DNA from: CAYVBJ01 sp964415185
GTDB taxonomy: Bacteria > Bacteroidota > Rhodothermia > Balneolales > Balneolaceae
Direction of reading: 5' to 3'
DNA length: 64,000 nucleotides
Assembly (NCBI GenBank): GCA_964415185.1
Contig: CAYPZI010000002.1
Span: forward strand, 1-64,000
Each line of letters starts with the position of its first letter. The stretch's first letter is position 1. Under the pieces are notes generated by a model. It was given only the letters and a program-made list of their open reading frames with translations. It had not been told where the DNA came from and did not search any database. The translations under genes and the position numbers were made by a program. This document shows positions 53,655 to 64,000 of the stretch, piece after piece.

Positions 53655-54683
53655 TTATTCCATTTTAAGAACGATTGCACCTTTTCCTCCTCCATTCTTT
53701 AGCTTCAGAATAGCATCATTAGCCTTATGCAAAGGCATTAATTCAATATCAGGCTCAATCGGTATCTTTGCAGCCAATTTTAAAAACCCGGAAACATCGT
53801 TTCGGGTTACATTTGCTACCGATTTGATCTCCTTTTCCATCCAGAGATGTTCTTCATAATCCAGGTTTAAAAGATACTCCTGATCCTGTGACTCCTTGCG
53901 AATTGCATTGATAACAAGGCGTCCGGATGGAAGAAGGTTTTTCATGGCTTCAACCACCGGTTTCCAGGCCGGGGTTGTATCAATAATAGCATGAAGTTTT
54001 TCAGGAGAATATTCCTCACTTTCGCCGGCCCATACGGCACCCAATTCAAGTGCGTGTTCTCTCTGATTTTTACTTCTTGCAAAAACATAGATTTCCGTTT
54101 CAGGATATATATAACGGGCAAGTTTCAAAACCAGGTGCCCCGAAGCCCCGAACCCGGTTAGGCCCAATTTCATTCTGTTGCTGATTTCTGCCAACATTAA
54201 AGACCTGTACCCGATTGCACCCGCGCACATCATGGGCGCTGCCATTTCATCATCGATTGAATCCGGAATCAGGTGAACAAAACCTGCATTTGCAATCATA
54301 TATTCTGCATAACCGCCATTTTTATCACGGCCTGTTGCAGTAAATTCCCTGCACAGGTTCTCATTTCCCTTCTTGCAGTATTCGCAAACTCCGCACGCAG
54401 AATAAATCCAGGCTACTCCAACTCTTTCGCCGATGTTCGGGCTTTCAACTCCCATACCTTTTTTTTCAATTACACCAATTACTTCATGCCCGGGAATAAC
54501 AGGCAATTCCGAGGGCCGCGTTCTTCCTTCAATCTCATCCAGTTCCGTATGGCATACTCCGCAATATTTCACCTTCAGCAAAACTTCACCTTCGCCCGGC
54601 TCCGGAATTTCCATATTTTCTGACACAAGCGGAGATGAGTTTTCGTTTATTTTCGCTACCGAATGCAATCTCATTGCTTTCAT
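53655..54683 (-). CDS. Zinc-dependent alcohol dehydrogenase
   Basis: A 342-residue medium-chain dehydrogenase. The catalytic zinc site shows Cys44 in CGVCHTELDEIEG and His66-Glu67 in IPGHEVIGVI. The structural zinc cysteines are Cys97, 100, 103 and 111 (ACGVCEYCKKGNENLC). The NAD(P) fold follows (LGLTGFGASGHLVLKLARYI). The shape fits the AdhA-like branch acting on primary alcohols. The gene stands alone, between the sigma factor and a divergent lipoprotein gene. Confidence 0.94.
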   Translation of the reverse strand: MKAMRLHSVAKINENSSPLVSENMEIPEPGEGEVLLKVKYCGVCHTELDEIEGRTRPSELPVIPGHEVIGVIEKKGMGVESPNIGERVGVAWIYSACGVCEYCKKGNENLCREFTATGRDKNGGYAEYMIANAGFVHLIPDSIDDEMAAPMMCAGAIGYRSLMLAEISNRMKLGLTGFGASGHLVLKLARYIYPETEIYVFARSKNQREHALELGAVWAGESEEYSPEKLHAIIDTTPAWKPVVEAMKNLLPSGRLVINAIRKESQDQEYLLNLDYEEHLWMEKEIKSVANVTRNDVSGFLKLAAKIPIEPDIELMPLHKANDAILKLKNGGGKGAIVLKME

Positions 54684-54854
54684 AATGACATATACTCTCC
54701 TTATTTATTTTATAAATTTCTATAATGGAATAATATAAAATATCTTTGTTTATTAATTAAGTATTGGTTTGTACAAATAAGAATCACTCTATTGCAGGTT
54801 TGGATTGGCAAAGCTTTCCAGCCTATGATCTCTATTATCATTTACATTTACAAA

Positions 54855-55481
54855 ATGGGAAAATTGGGACTCATAATTCTGGTTTTGGTTACAGGATGTT
54901 ACAAGACTGAGAGGCCTGAAAATTCTGATACGCCGGATCAACACACACTTGCTTCTCAAGTAGATACATATGCAATTGAAGTTCCAAATAAAATAACGGA
55001 AGAGAATTTTGTGATTTTTTCTGAAGGCCAGGAAATTGCTGTCACTGAGGGAGAAGAGAAAACAGTTATTGAAGCCTCCGACTATCTGAATCAAAACCCA
55101 TTTACAGAGGTTTACTTCACAAACGACCTTGAATTTATAGAGAGAAATACACGGAACAGAAATGTACAGGAGATCTACAATTTTAATCACCCATCCCTGA
55201 ATAATATTGAATGGACACTCAAACAGCCTCTTGACCTTGAAGGTTTTGACCTTACCGTAAAAGCAAAATCAAACGCCGACAGCGTCAAAATTACGTATGA
55301 ATGTGTCAATCAAAAAACCTCTAAACGCTTAAAGCCTGAAGAGGGTGAAATCAGGGATAAAATCCAGGCAAATTGCAACCTGATAAATGTAAGCCTTTTA
55401 GCTGTTAGCAATCAGGGGCAAATAATAGTCGGTGGTTTTTTTAAGGTTGACGTAGATTTTTTTAATGAGATGGGATTTTGA
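54855..55481 (+). CDS. Small lipoprotein, hypothetical
   Basis: A 208-residue predicted lipoprotein. The chosen ATG at 54855 gives a short leader MGKLGLIILVLVTGC with the lipobox at Cys15; an upstream ATG at 54792 would add 21 residues and bury the leader. The mature part is acidic at first (ENSDTPDQHTLASQ), then a beta-rich domain with two later cysteines (ECVNQK and QANCNLIN) that could form a disulfide. No family is recognised. It is divergent from the alcohol dehydrogenase gene and convergent with recN. Confidence 0.65.
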   Translation: MGKLGLIILVLVTGCYKTERPENSDTPDQHTLASQVDTYAIEVPNKITEENFVIFSEGQEIAVTEGEEKTVIEASDYLNQNPFTEVYFTNDLEFIERNTRNRNVQEIYNFNHPSLNNIEWTLKQPLDLEGFDLTVKAKSNADSVKITYECVNQKTSKRLKPEEGEIRDKIQANCNLINVSLLAVSNQGQIIVGGFFKVDVDFFNEMGF

Positions 55482-55534
55482 TGATGGGTATTTCACTGCT
55501 TATAAAATGCAAAAGCTCATAAAACTCTTCCGGT

Positions 55535-57241
55535 TTAGTTTTTTATTCCGCTTCGTTCGATCAATTCCCGTGCGCTGTTCAGAGCCGAATCCGTAATTTC
55601 TTCGCCACTCATCAGTGCCGCAATTTCAAATATATGTTCTTCGTCTGAAAGCGGTACAATTCGTGTTAAGGTGCGTTCCCTTTCTTCCTCTTTTTCAACC
55701 CTGTAGTGCCTGTGTGCCTGGCTGGCAATTTGGGGTTGATGTGTAATCGCAATAATTTGACAGTAGTTTGAAAGTTCACGCATCACCTTACCTACTTTTT
55801 CCGAAATTTTTCCGCTGATGCCTGTGTCAATTTCGTCGAATATCATCACCGGGAGCTGCTGTTCCCTGGCAAGGATCGATTTTAGAGAGAGCATAACCCT
55901 GCTTACTTCACCACCCGAAGCTATTTTAGCCAGTGGTTTAGGCTCCTCACCTTTGTTTGTTGAGATAAAGAATCGTACTTCGTCACAACCTGAAGGGGTA
56001 CATTCAATTGAATGGCCGTCGATTTTAATCCAGCCGTTATCTGACTTATTCCATTTAACATCAGCCACGAATTTGGCATTCGATATACCCAGGTTCTGTA
56101 GTGAATTTATAATTTTTCGTGAAAGTTCGTTTCCGGTTTCCTTTCTTTTTTCATGCAAAACCTCAGCTTTTTGTTTCAGCTTTTCAGCTTGTTTTGAAAT
56201 ATCATTTTCGATTTTTTCAATTTCAATTTCAAAATTCTCGGCAAGGTTAAGCTCGTTTCGGATCTCATCCAGGTAGGCCATTAAATCGGAAATTGACTTA
56301 CCATATTTTTTTTGAAGCCGGTTCAGGTCTGATTGCCTTTTTCTGAGTTGTTCAAGCCGGCCAGGATTAAACTCGATTCCGTTACGGTATCTTTCGGCAA
56401 ACTGAACAGCTTCCTGAATGCTGATTCTTGCAGTATTTACCTCATCAAGATAATCTTTAAAATCAGGTTCAATTCTCGCCATATCCTCGAAGTGGAGTTT
56501 AATTGTGTTCAGCATCTGTATGAGTCCGATTTCGTCACCGTTTCCTATCTCCGAAATGGCTGCTGCTTTACGATCCAGGTCTTCCGCATTATCCAGCAGG
56601 TTCATTTCAGACTCAATTTTTTCCTCCTCTTCCGGGTCAAGCTCAGCCGCTTCAAGCTCTTTTACCTGAAACCGGTACAATTCCGTTTTTTCTTTTAATT
56701 CCCGTTCTCTTTTTTTTAATTCCTGCAAGCGGCGCTGCAGCTCAGACATTTTTCGGTACTCGGTAGCGTAATCTTTTTTGGCAATCATTACCGGCTCGAA
56801 CTGGTCTATTACACCTATATGACTCTCTTCCCTAAGCAATAGCTGATGGTCGTGCTGGCCATGCAGATCAACGAGATGGTCTCCGGCCTGCTTCAAAACT
56901 GAAATGTTCACCGGGGTATCGTTGATAAATGCCCGGCTGCCCGACCGGCGGATTTCCCGCCTCAAAATAAGCTCACTGCTGAATTCAACTGCATTTGAAT
57001 CCAGCAGTTTCGGCAAATAAGAATTGTCACCAACCTCAATTACTGCTTCCGAAATCGCTTTATCAGCACCCTGGCGGATCACGTCGGTATCGGCCCTTTC
57101 ACCCAAAATCATATTCAGGGCACCTATAATGATCGATTTGCCGGCGCCGGTTTGCCCGGTTAAAATATTGAGCCCCGGCCCGAAGCAGACTTCAAGTTCT
57201 TCGATAAGAGCATAATCTTTGATATAAAGGCTTTTAATCAC
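55535..57241 (-). CDS. recN: DNA repair protein RecN
   Basis: A 568-residue SMC-like ATPase for repair of double-strand breaks. Walker A is GQTGAGKS at about 29-36. The coiled coil spans about 165-370, and a signature LASGGEVSRVMLSLK precedes Walker B VMIFDEIDTGISGKI. The length matches bacterial RecN. It is a single gene here, divergent from the RluA-type synthase gene with about 210 bases between. Confidence 0.97.
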   Translation of the reverse strand: MIKSLYIKDYALIEELEVCFGPGLNILTGQTGAGKSIIIGALNMILGERADTDVIRQGADKAISEAVIEVGDNSYLPKLLDSNAVEFSSELILRREIRRSGSRAFINDTPVNISVLKQAGDHLVDLHGQHDHQLLLREESHIGVIDQFEPVMIAKKDYATEYRKMSELQRRLQELKKRERELKEKTELYRFQVKELEAAELDPEEEEKIESEMNLLDNAEDLDRKAAAISEIGNGDEIGLIQMLNTIKLHFEDMARIEPDFKDYLDEVNTARISIQEAVQFAERYRNGIEFNPGRLEQLRKRQSDLNRLQKKYGKSISDLMAYLDEIRNELNLAENFEIEIEKIENDISKQAEKLKQKAEVLHEKRKETGNELSRKIINSLQNLGISNAKFVADVKWNKSDNGWIKIDGHSIECTPSGCDEVRFFISTNKGEEPKPLAKIASGGEVSRVMLSLKSILAREQQLPVMIFDEIDTGISGKISEKVGKVMRELSNYCQIIAITHQPQIASQAHRHYRVEKEEERERTLTRIVPLSDEEHIFEIAALMSGEEITDSALNSARELIERSGIKN

Positions 57242-57449
57242 TTTCTTTTGAATTTTAGATTCCCGGATAAGTCAATATCTCGTGTCCCTTTGTTCCTTAG
57301 AAGCCAAATAGATTTTCCATGAGAATTATTCTAAAAGACGGACTTCAAGTTAAGCATTCGAAATTCAACATTCATAAACGCGTTGTCTTAATAATAAGAA
57401 CAAAAATTTGAGAATTCCTTACACCTGAATTTTATTATATTGGCGTCTT

Positions 57450-58463
57450 ATGCTGGTTGAAAGAGAAAATCCGAATCGTACTGATTATATGCTGCATGTG
57501 CCGGAAGGGCAGCATACCGATATCCGGCTGGATGTTTATATCACATCTTTTATTCAAAATGCCACAAGAACAAAAGTACAAAGGGCAATAAAAGATGGTT
57601 ATGTACTTGTAAACGGGGAGCGACAAAAATCTTCTTACATTTTGCAGCCGGGCGATGCCATAGAAATCAGTTTGCCAAAGCCTCCTCCCGAAAAGGCAAA
57701 ACCTCAAAAAATGGATCTCGATATCGTGTACGAAGACGAGGTTCTTCTGATTGTTAACAAATCTGCCGATATGGTGGTGCACCCGGCTTTTGGCAATTGG
57801 CAGGGCACACTTGTGAACGGGTTGCTACATTACACCAATAAAAATTTATCCAAAACCGGTAAGGGCACACTGCGTCCGGGTATTGTTCACCGCCTGGATA
57901 AAGATACCAGCGGATTGCTGGTAGTTGCAAAAAATAATGAGGCCCACCACATGTTATCCAAACAATTTGCAAAAAAGGATGTGGAGAGAACCTATTGGGC
58001 AATTGTATGGGGAAAACCGCCGGCCGGGGGAACCATAACCGGTAATATTGGCCGTTCACCGCAAAACCGGAAAATCATGACCGTTCTGCCGGACGATGAA
58101 GGCAAGCATGCTGTCACACATTTCAAAACACTTGAATATTTCGATTACCTGGCACTGCTTGAGATACAGCTTGAAACAGGGCGGACTCATCAAATTCGTG
58201 TTCATATGCAAAAAGAAGGCTATTACGTTTTCGGTGATAAATCGTATGGAGGCGATAGTGTAAGATACGGCCCCAACACCGGGAGCAGGAAAGCCATGTT
58301 CAAAAAATTATTTGAAATTATGCCAAGACAAACATTGCACGCTAAAACACTTGGATTCACGCATCCTGAAACCGGCCAGGAGGTACAATTCAACTCCGGT
58401 CTGCCGGCTGATTTTAGCGAAGTACTTGAAACACTCAGAAAAAAATGTAAAGCAGAATATTAA
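57450..58463 (+). CDS. RluA family pseudouridine synthase (RluD-like)
   Basis: A 337-residue rRNA or tRNA pseudouridine synthase. An S4 RNA-binding domain (about 22-90, DIRLDVYITSFIQNATRTKV) is followed by the catalytic domain with VHRLDKDTSGLLVVAKN, where Asp150 is the catalytic aspartate. Later motifs are TGRTHQIRVHM and FGDKSYGG. The S4 domain is typical of RluD, which modifies 23S helix 69, but RluC-like specificity is not excluded. It is 4 bases upstream of gldC. Confidence 0.92.
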   Translation: MLVERENPNRTDYMLHVPEGQHTDIRLDVYITSFIQNATRTKVQRAIKDGYVLVNGERQKSSYILQPGDAIEISLPKPPPEKAKPQKMDLDIVYEDEVLLIVNKSADMVVHPAFGNWQGTLVNGLLHYTNKNLSKTGKGTLRPGIVHRLDKDTSGLLVVAKNNEAHHMLSKQFAKKDVERTYWAIVWGKPPAGGTITGNIGRSPQNRKIMTVLPDDEGKHAVTHFKTLEYFDYLALLEIQLETGRTHQIRVHMQKEGYYVFGDKSYGGDSVRYGPNTGSRKAMFKKLFEIMPRQTLHAKTLGFTHPETGQEVQFNSGLPADFSEVLETLRKKCKAEY

Positions 58464-58467
58464 TCTT

Positions 58468-58803
58468 ATGCCCGAAAAAAAAAAGAACATTAACATCACT
58501 GTTACCCTCGACTCCGAAAATATACCGAAAAATATAAAGTGGTCGGCTGATGACCTGAAAGAAACCGAGAACGCCGAGGCAAGGGCCATGATGATTTCAT
58601 TTTGGGATCACAATCAAAAAGACACACTCAAGCTTGATCTTTGGACCCGTAAAATGACTGTAGATGAAATGAAAATTTTTTTCCATCAAACCCTGCTCAG
58701 CATGGCAGATTCACTTGAAAATGCCATCGGTGATGAACGAATTTCGGGGGATATGCGCGATTTTTGTGCCTACTTTGCCGATAAGATGGAAATTGCAGAA
58801 TGA
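58468..58803 (+). CDS. gldC: Gliding motility protein GldC
   Basis: A 111-residue cytoplasmic protein of the GldC family. It shows INITVTLDSENIPKNIKWSA and FCAYFADKMEIAE, which are characteristic. GldC supports gliding and T9SS in Flavobacterium and is widely present in Bacteroidota including non-gliders. The start is the ATG at 58468, 4 bases after the pseudouridine synthase stop; an in-frame extension from 58312 lies within that gene and is not real. Its presence agrees with the T9SS cargo encoded at 22723-27587. Confidence 0.9.
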   Translation: MPEKKKNINITVTLDSENIPKNIKWSADDLKETENAEARAMMISFWDHNQKDTLKLDLWTRKMTVDEMKIFFHQTLLSMADSLENAIGDERISGDMRDFCAYFADKMEIAE

Positions 58804-58926
58804 AAATATAGTAGTGTCGTGTCAATCAAAACCTGTCAGATTTCAATCCACATTTGAACATTGACTTAATATGATTCAGTGGTTAAAAATTGTACCCTCG
58901 CCGCCGGATTCCGACAGAGCAAAAAG

Positions 58927-58971
58927 CAGGCTAAAAGCCTGAAACAACACGGCCCAAGGCAGCGCCTTGGG
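58927..58971. repeat. Tandem hairpin element, possible dispersed repeat
   Basis: Two perfect stems follow each other: CAGGCT at 58927-58932 with AGCCTG at 58936-58941 (3-base loop), then CCCAAGGC at 58953-58960 with GCCTTGGG at 58964-58971 (3-base loop). The block lies between gldC and rlmB, both ends of which face it, and its GC content exceeds that of its surroundings. It may end transcripts from both sides, or be a copy of a REP-like element. Confidence 0.6.
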
Positions 58972-58994
58972 TAAGCGAGATAATTATACCCAGA

Positions 58995-59753
58995 TCAGTC
59001 TCCCTGTTTTTCAAACTCCTTTTGCCTTCTCCACTCATAGCAAATCAGCGCCGCACTTACCGAGGCATTCAGGGATTCCACATCATTTTGCATGGGGACC
59101 GATAACAGGAAATCACAGTGTTCCGTGGTTTTTTTCCTCATCCCCCTGCCTTCATTCCCGATTATGAAAACCATTGGCACATCATATTTCTGGCCCCATA
59201 TTGAAGTTTCGCCGGACTGCTCGAGTCCGGCAATCCAAAAACCGTGATCTTTCAATTCCAGAATGGTCTGATTCGCATTTCCAATCCTGACGATAGGAAT
59301 GCGTCCGGCAGTTCCTGCTGAAATCTTCATTACAGTACCGGAGACCGGAGCCTGCCGGTGTTTCGGAACAAGAACCGCATCAATTCCCGCTGCCGCAGCA
59401 GTTCGAAGGATAGCGCCGAGATTTTGCGGGTCTTCTATTTCATCAAGAAGCAATACCGCCGTGTCATTTCCAATCTCAATTAAATCAATCCATTCTGTAA
59501 AATTTTTGTAGACTACGGCACTGACCGCAGCAACAATACCCTGGTGATTTTTCCGCTCTGCAAGCTCATCCAGTTTTTCAACCGGCACCTGGTTTATGGC
59601 TATTTTGTAGTCAGAAGCCAGACTTTGAATCAAATCAAACTTTTTCAATGTGGCATTCTTTCTGACAAATATCTTATCAATTCTTTCCGGGGTTCCTTTT
59701 AAAAGTTCAACAACCGGATTTATACCGTAAATAAAATCGTTAGAAGTTTTCAC
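58995..59753 (-). CDS. rlmB: 23S rRNA (guanosine(2251)-2'-O)-methyltransferase RlmB
   Basis: A 252-residue SPOUT methyltransferase. The N-terminal substrate-binding domain begins YGINPVVELLKG. The catalytic half holds LLLDEIEDPQNLGAILRTAA, VFIIGNEGRGMRKKT and SLNASVSAALICYEWRR, the three motifs that build the trefoil knot and bind SAM. It modifies G2251 in the peptidyl-transferase loop of 23S rRNA. Related TrmH-type enzymes share these motifs, but length and N-terminus favour RlmB. Confidence 0.93.
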   Translation of the reverse strand: MKTSNDFIYGINPVVELLKGTPERIDKIFVRKNATLKKFDLIQSLASDYKIAINQVPVEKLDELAERKNHQGIVAAVSAVVYKNFTEWIDLIEIGNDTAVLLLDEIEDPQNLGAILRTAAAAGIDAVLVPKHRQAPVSGTVMKISAGTAGRIPIVRIGNANQTILELKDHGFWIAGLEQSGETSIWGQKYDVPMVFIIGNEGRGMRKKTTEHCDFLLSVPMQNDVESLNASVSAALICYEWRRQKEFEKQGD

Positions 59754-59822
59754 AACACTTTAATTATCTGCTTGTAATTATTATAATTCAGGTACAAAAC
59801 TAAGAAAATGGAAGGATAAATT

Positions 59823-60173
59823 ATGATTGACGACCCAAAAGAAAAAAAATATGGTGTTGACGGGAATCATTTACTAACAAGAAATCAAAAAAACAGAAAC
59901 GGTTTCTTTAGCAGGATAGGCGCTATAATTTATGCAGGCAACCTTCTTCAGCTTTTTTCTGCCCTTCTTTTATTTTCGCTTGGCGGAACTGTTGTTGGCA
60001 TGGCTATTCTCGGACTTATGCAGCCGCTCTGGCTTTCCACAATTTTAAGTATGGTTGGAAGTGTTGCATTTATGACAGGCTTCTATATCCTTTACAATTT
60101 GTTCTCTGACAAAAGCAATTTTGACACCCTTATAAACAGAGCCATACAGAGAGTTATACGCAATCAAAATTAA
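59823..60173 (+). CDS. Small two-helix membrane protein
   Basis: A 116-residue protein with a charged N-terminal 30 residues and two membrane segments at about 36-60 and 66-94, and a charged C-terminal helix. No family is recognised and no cysteine is seen. The next gene, also a small membrane protein, starts 15 bases later, so the pair is probably co-expressed. The plus-strand start is an ATG 69 bases after the divergent rlmB start. Confidence 0.65.
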   Translation: MIDDPKEKKYGVDGNHLLTRNQKNRNGFFSRIGAIIYAGNLLQLFSALLLFSLGGTVVGMAILGLMQPLWLSTILSMVGSVAFMTGFYILYNLFSDKSNFDTLINRAIQRVIRNQN

Positions 60174-60188
60174 AAAAGCTGATTTTTG

Positions 60189-60521
60189 ATGGCATATACT
60201 GACTCTGATAAAAAAAGAATGGAAAGCTATGAAAAAATCCATCTCAGAAAACATCAGGACCGGCCGGTTAGTGAGAAAAAAACGCTGCTGGAAAAGCGGA
60301 AGCGCTCGAAATTCTATCAGATTATTCTGAACTTTGCCATCATTCTTTTTTTTGGCTATTCCTATTATTACGACATCACTTCTCTCGGCGACACCTTTTT
60401 TTATGTCATAGTCATAGTTTTTGCCGTTAATGTGGTACTTTTATTTTACCAAAGAAAGCAAATAGATGAATTGATGCAGTACTACAATGAGAGCCTCAAT
60501 CACTCTCCGGTAAATGATTAA
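60189..60521 (+). CDS. Small two-helix membrane protein
   Basis: A 110-residue protein with a strongly basic N-terminus (residues 1-43, rich in Lys and Arg) and two membrane segments at about 44-60 and 67-88. A short charged tail follows. The ATG at 60189 is chosen over a TTG one codon earlier. The basic N-terminus predicts a cytoplasmic location for that end. No family is recognised; it sits between another small membrane protein and the glycerophosphodiesterase gene. Confidence 0.65.
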   Translation: MAYTDSDKKRMESYEKIHLRKHQDRPVSEKKTLLEKRKRSKFYQIILNFAIILFFGYSYYYDITSLGDTFFYVIVIVFAVNVVLLFYQRKQIDELMQYYNESLNHSPVND

Positions 60522-60533
60522 CACATTTTCAGC

Positions 60534-61340
60534 ATGAGCCAACTTTCCACTATTGACCATTTGCTGAATATCACTGCAAAGAAGCGCTGTCTTGTTATTG
60601 CTCACCGGGGAGCAAGTTTTTACGCTCCAGAAAATACGCTTCCGGCTTTCAGGCTCGCTGTTGAAATGCAGGCCGATATGTTAGAGCTCGATATTACATC
60701 AAGCAAAGACGACATTCCTGTTATTTACCATGATGCAAACCTTAATAAGAAATCGACCGGCAAGGGCCCTGTTATAAGCAGGGACCTGAAATTCCTGCAA
60801 ACCCTTGATACCGGAAAATGGTTCAGTAAAAAATTCTCAAACACACGAATATTAACCCTTCAAAATTTTCTGGATGATTTCAAAGAAAAAATTTGTTTAA
60901 ACATAGAGGTCAAAAAAGAAATCATGTCCATGGATCACAGAAACAGATTTCTTGAAACGGTACTCGAATTGGTAGAAGATGCCGGCATGACAGACTTTAC
61001 TCTTTTTTCAAGTTTTTCTTACGAATGCACCGGCCTTTTAAAAAAAATCAATCCGCAAATTTATACGGGCATTCTCTACAATGAAAATCAATCCGAAGGC
61101 TTATCACCCCTTCAAATCATCGAAAAGTTTAGAGCAGATACGTTTAACTGTTCTTTCCGCGAGTTAAAAAACAAGTGGATTACGGAATTGAAAGCCGAAG
61201 AGATACCTTTGCTCGTTTATACCATAAATAGTGCGGATAGGATGGAAACCTTTATTAAAATGGGAATTAACGGAATTTTCACTGACAAGCCCGATCTTTT
61301 AAAAAAAATTTCCGGATCTAATTCATCCCAAGAGGTATAA
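60534..61340 (+). CDS. Glycerophosphodiester phosphodiesterase
   Basis: A 268-residue TIM-barrel enzyme that releases glycerol-3-phosphate from glycerophosphodiesters. The catalytic residues are present: His24 and Arg25 in IAHRGASFYAPENT, Glu33-Asn34, Glu51 and Asp53 in LELDITSS, and His66 in IYHDANL. No signal peptide is seen, so it acts in the cytoplasm. It follows a small membrane-protein gene by 12 bases. Length and motif order are normal. Confidence 0.94.
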   Translation: MSQLSTIDHLLNITAKKRCLVIAHRGASFYAPENTLPAFRLAVEMQADMLELDITSSKDDIPVIYHDANLNKKSTGKGPVISRDLKFLQTLDTGKWFSKKFSNTRILTLQNFLDDFKEKICLNIEVKKEIMSMDHRNRFLETVLELVEDAGMTDFTLFSSFSYECTGLLKKINPQIYTGILYNENQSEGLSPLQIIEKFRADTFNCSFRELKNKWITELKAEEIPLLVYTINSADRMETFIKMGINGIFTDKPDLLKKISGSNSSQEV

Positions 61341-61368
61341 AAGAAATAATTCCTTCACATTCATTTGA

Positions 61369-63541
<2,173 letters not shown>

Positions 63542-63618
63542 TAAACTTTTTTCAGATTTGAGTCCATATTTATCTTTATTATTGATCCAAACCAAAATGC
63601 AGAATTTTATCCGTTACC

Positions 63619-64000
63619 ATGAATAACATGCCCGCTTATAATCTTGTAAATTTATTTTTAAAACTACTGATTGCTTTCCTGATCCTCATACCTGCTGCAT
63701 GTAGCCCGGCTGAAGAGGGAACTATTATCCACAATATCAACGGTTATACCTATCAGGATGATGAACTTGCAGAATTTGAATCCATTGCATTCAGCAACGG
63801 AAAAATCGTTGCAACCGGCCCGGCCGAAGAGCTGGTGAACAGCTATAGCAATTACTCACAAATTGACGGAAACGGAAAAACTCTCTTGCCCGGCCTGATT
63901 GATGCACACGGGCACGTAATGGGACTTGGTTTTAATGAACTGGATATAGACCTGAGCGGGATCTCATCTCTTGAAGAAACACTTGAAAAAATCAAAAGAT
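63619..64000 (+). CDS. Amidohydrolase family lipoprotein (truncated by window end)
   Basis: The first 127 codons of a gene that continues past the end of the window. The leader MNNMPAYNLVNLFLKLLIAF ends in the lipobox IPAAC (Cys28). The mature start has the beta-sandwich of the amidohydrolase family, and the metal-binding motif LLPGLIDAHGHVMGLG holds the HxH pair at residues 97 and 99. This resembles YtcJ-like or imidazolonepropionase-like exported amidohydrolases. The substrate cannot be judged from the part seen. Confidence 0.85.
   Translation, partial: MNNMPAYNLVNLFLKLLIAFLILIPAACSPAEEGTIIHNINGYTYQDDELAEFESIAFSNGKIVATGPAEELVNSYSNYSQIDGNGKTLLPGLIDAHGHVMGLGFNELDIDLSGISSLEETLEKIKR

Noticed and set aside
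57242..57449. tRNA or small RNA between recN and the pseudouridine synthase gene
   Set aside because: No cloverleaf or conserved T-loop is seen.
58312..58467. Longer in-frame version of GldC starting at 58312
   Set aside because: The extra 52 residues lie inside the pseudouridine synthase gene in another frame; GldC homology begins at the ATG at 58468.

Overview
The window looks like a chromosomal segment from a Bacteroidota-type bacterium, most likely a marine or halophilic member of the Balneolaeota/Rhodothermota group. The assignment is an inference from gene content. The window holds type IX secretion (T9SS) sorting domains, a PorV/PorQ-type barrel, GldC, SusC-like TonB receptors with carboxypeptidase-regulatory domains, a FecI/FecR/STN-receptor unit, and the families DUF4292, DUF3822 and DUF349. 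It also has Cys-poor versions of DksA and FmdB and a eukaryote-like isoleucyl-tRNA synthetase. No rRNA, tRNA, CRISPR array, insertion sequence or phage module was recognised. Coding density is high and no gene-free stretch exceeds 300 bases; the longest is about 290 bases at 47698-47988, where I see nothing definite.

Region 1 (1-15801): an OsmC protein is followed by a minus-strand block that includes a sensor kinase and an AhpD-like protein. Then, in a tightly spaced run, come a BtuF-like protein without a signal peptide, a TPR protein, a DUF4292 lipoprotein, a catalytically degenerate EnvC-like factor and HemF. A DUF3179 protein, a fructosamine-kinase family protein and a low-molecular-weight phosphatase come next. 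The region ends with the plus-strand group ileS - DksA-like - lspA.

Region 2 (15813-27587): a 12-kb minus-strand surface block. Two large secreted T9SS-type proteins are followed by a terminator, then by a lipoprotein, a 984-residue TonB-dependent receptor, a PorV/PorQ-like barrel and an NHL-repeat lipoprotein. The last four are separated by 0 to 10 bases and probably act together at the outer membrane.

Region 3 (27725-36294): an arsenosugar-type glycosyltransferase pair, a small outer-membrane barrel, a receiver-metallo-beta-lactamase fusion, a five-repeat DUF349 protein, and a stress-flavoured row (MscS channel, coiled-coil protein, Dps, unknown, SixA).

Region 4 (36492-47260, plus strand): a Tpm methyltransferase, a pseudopilin-like small protein next to DUF3822, rsmD, coaD, an aminotransferase, a zinc-less FmdB-like protein, a GbsR-type regulator, YraN, an acyltransferase, a sodium:solute symporter and a GH13-like hydrolase that may act on glucosylglycerol.

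Region 5 (47446-53595, minus): a cell-surface signalling cassette of ECF sigma factor, Asp-tailed lipoprotein, FecR anti-sigma factor and STN-bearing TonB receptor. The 23-Asp tail on the lipoprotein makes this the least ordinary system in the window.

Region 6 (53655-64000): mostly housekeeping genes. These are an alcohol dehydrogenase, a small lipoprotein, recN, an RluA-type synthase with gldC, rlmB, two small membrane proteins, a glycerophosphodiesterase, pyrG, a Nudix hydrolase and the start of an amidohydrolase lipoprotein cut by the window end. A tandem-hairpin element lies between gldC and rlmB.
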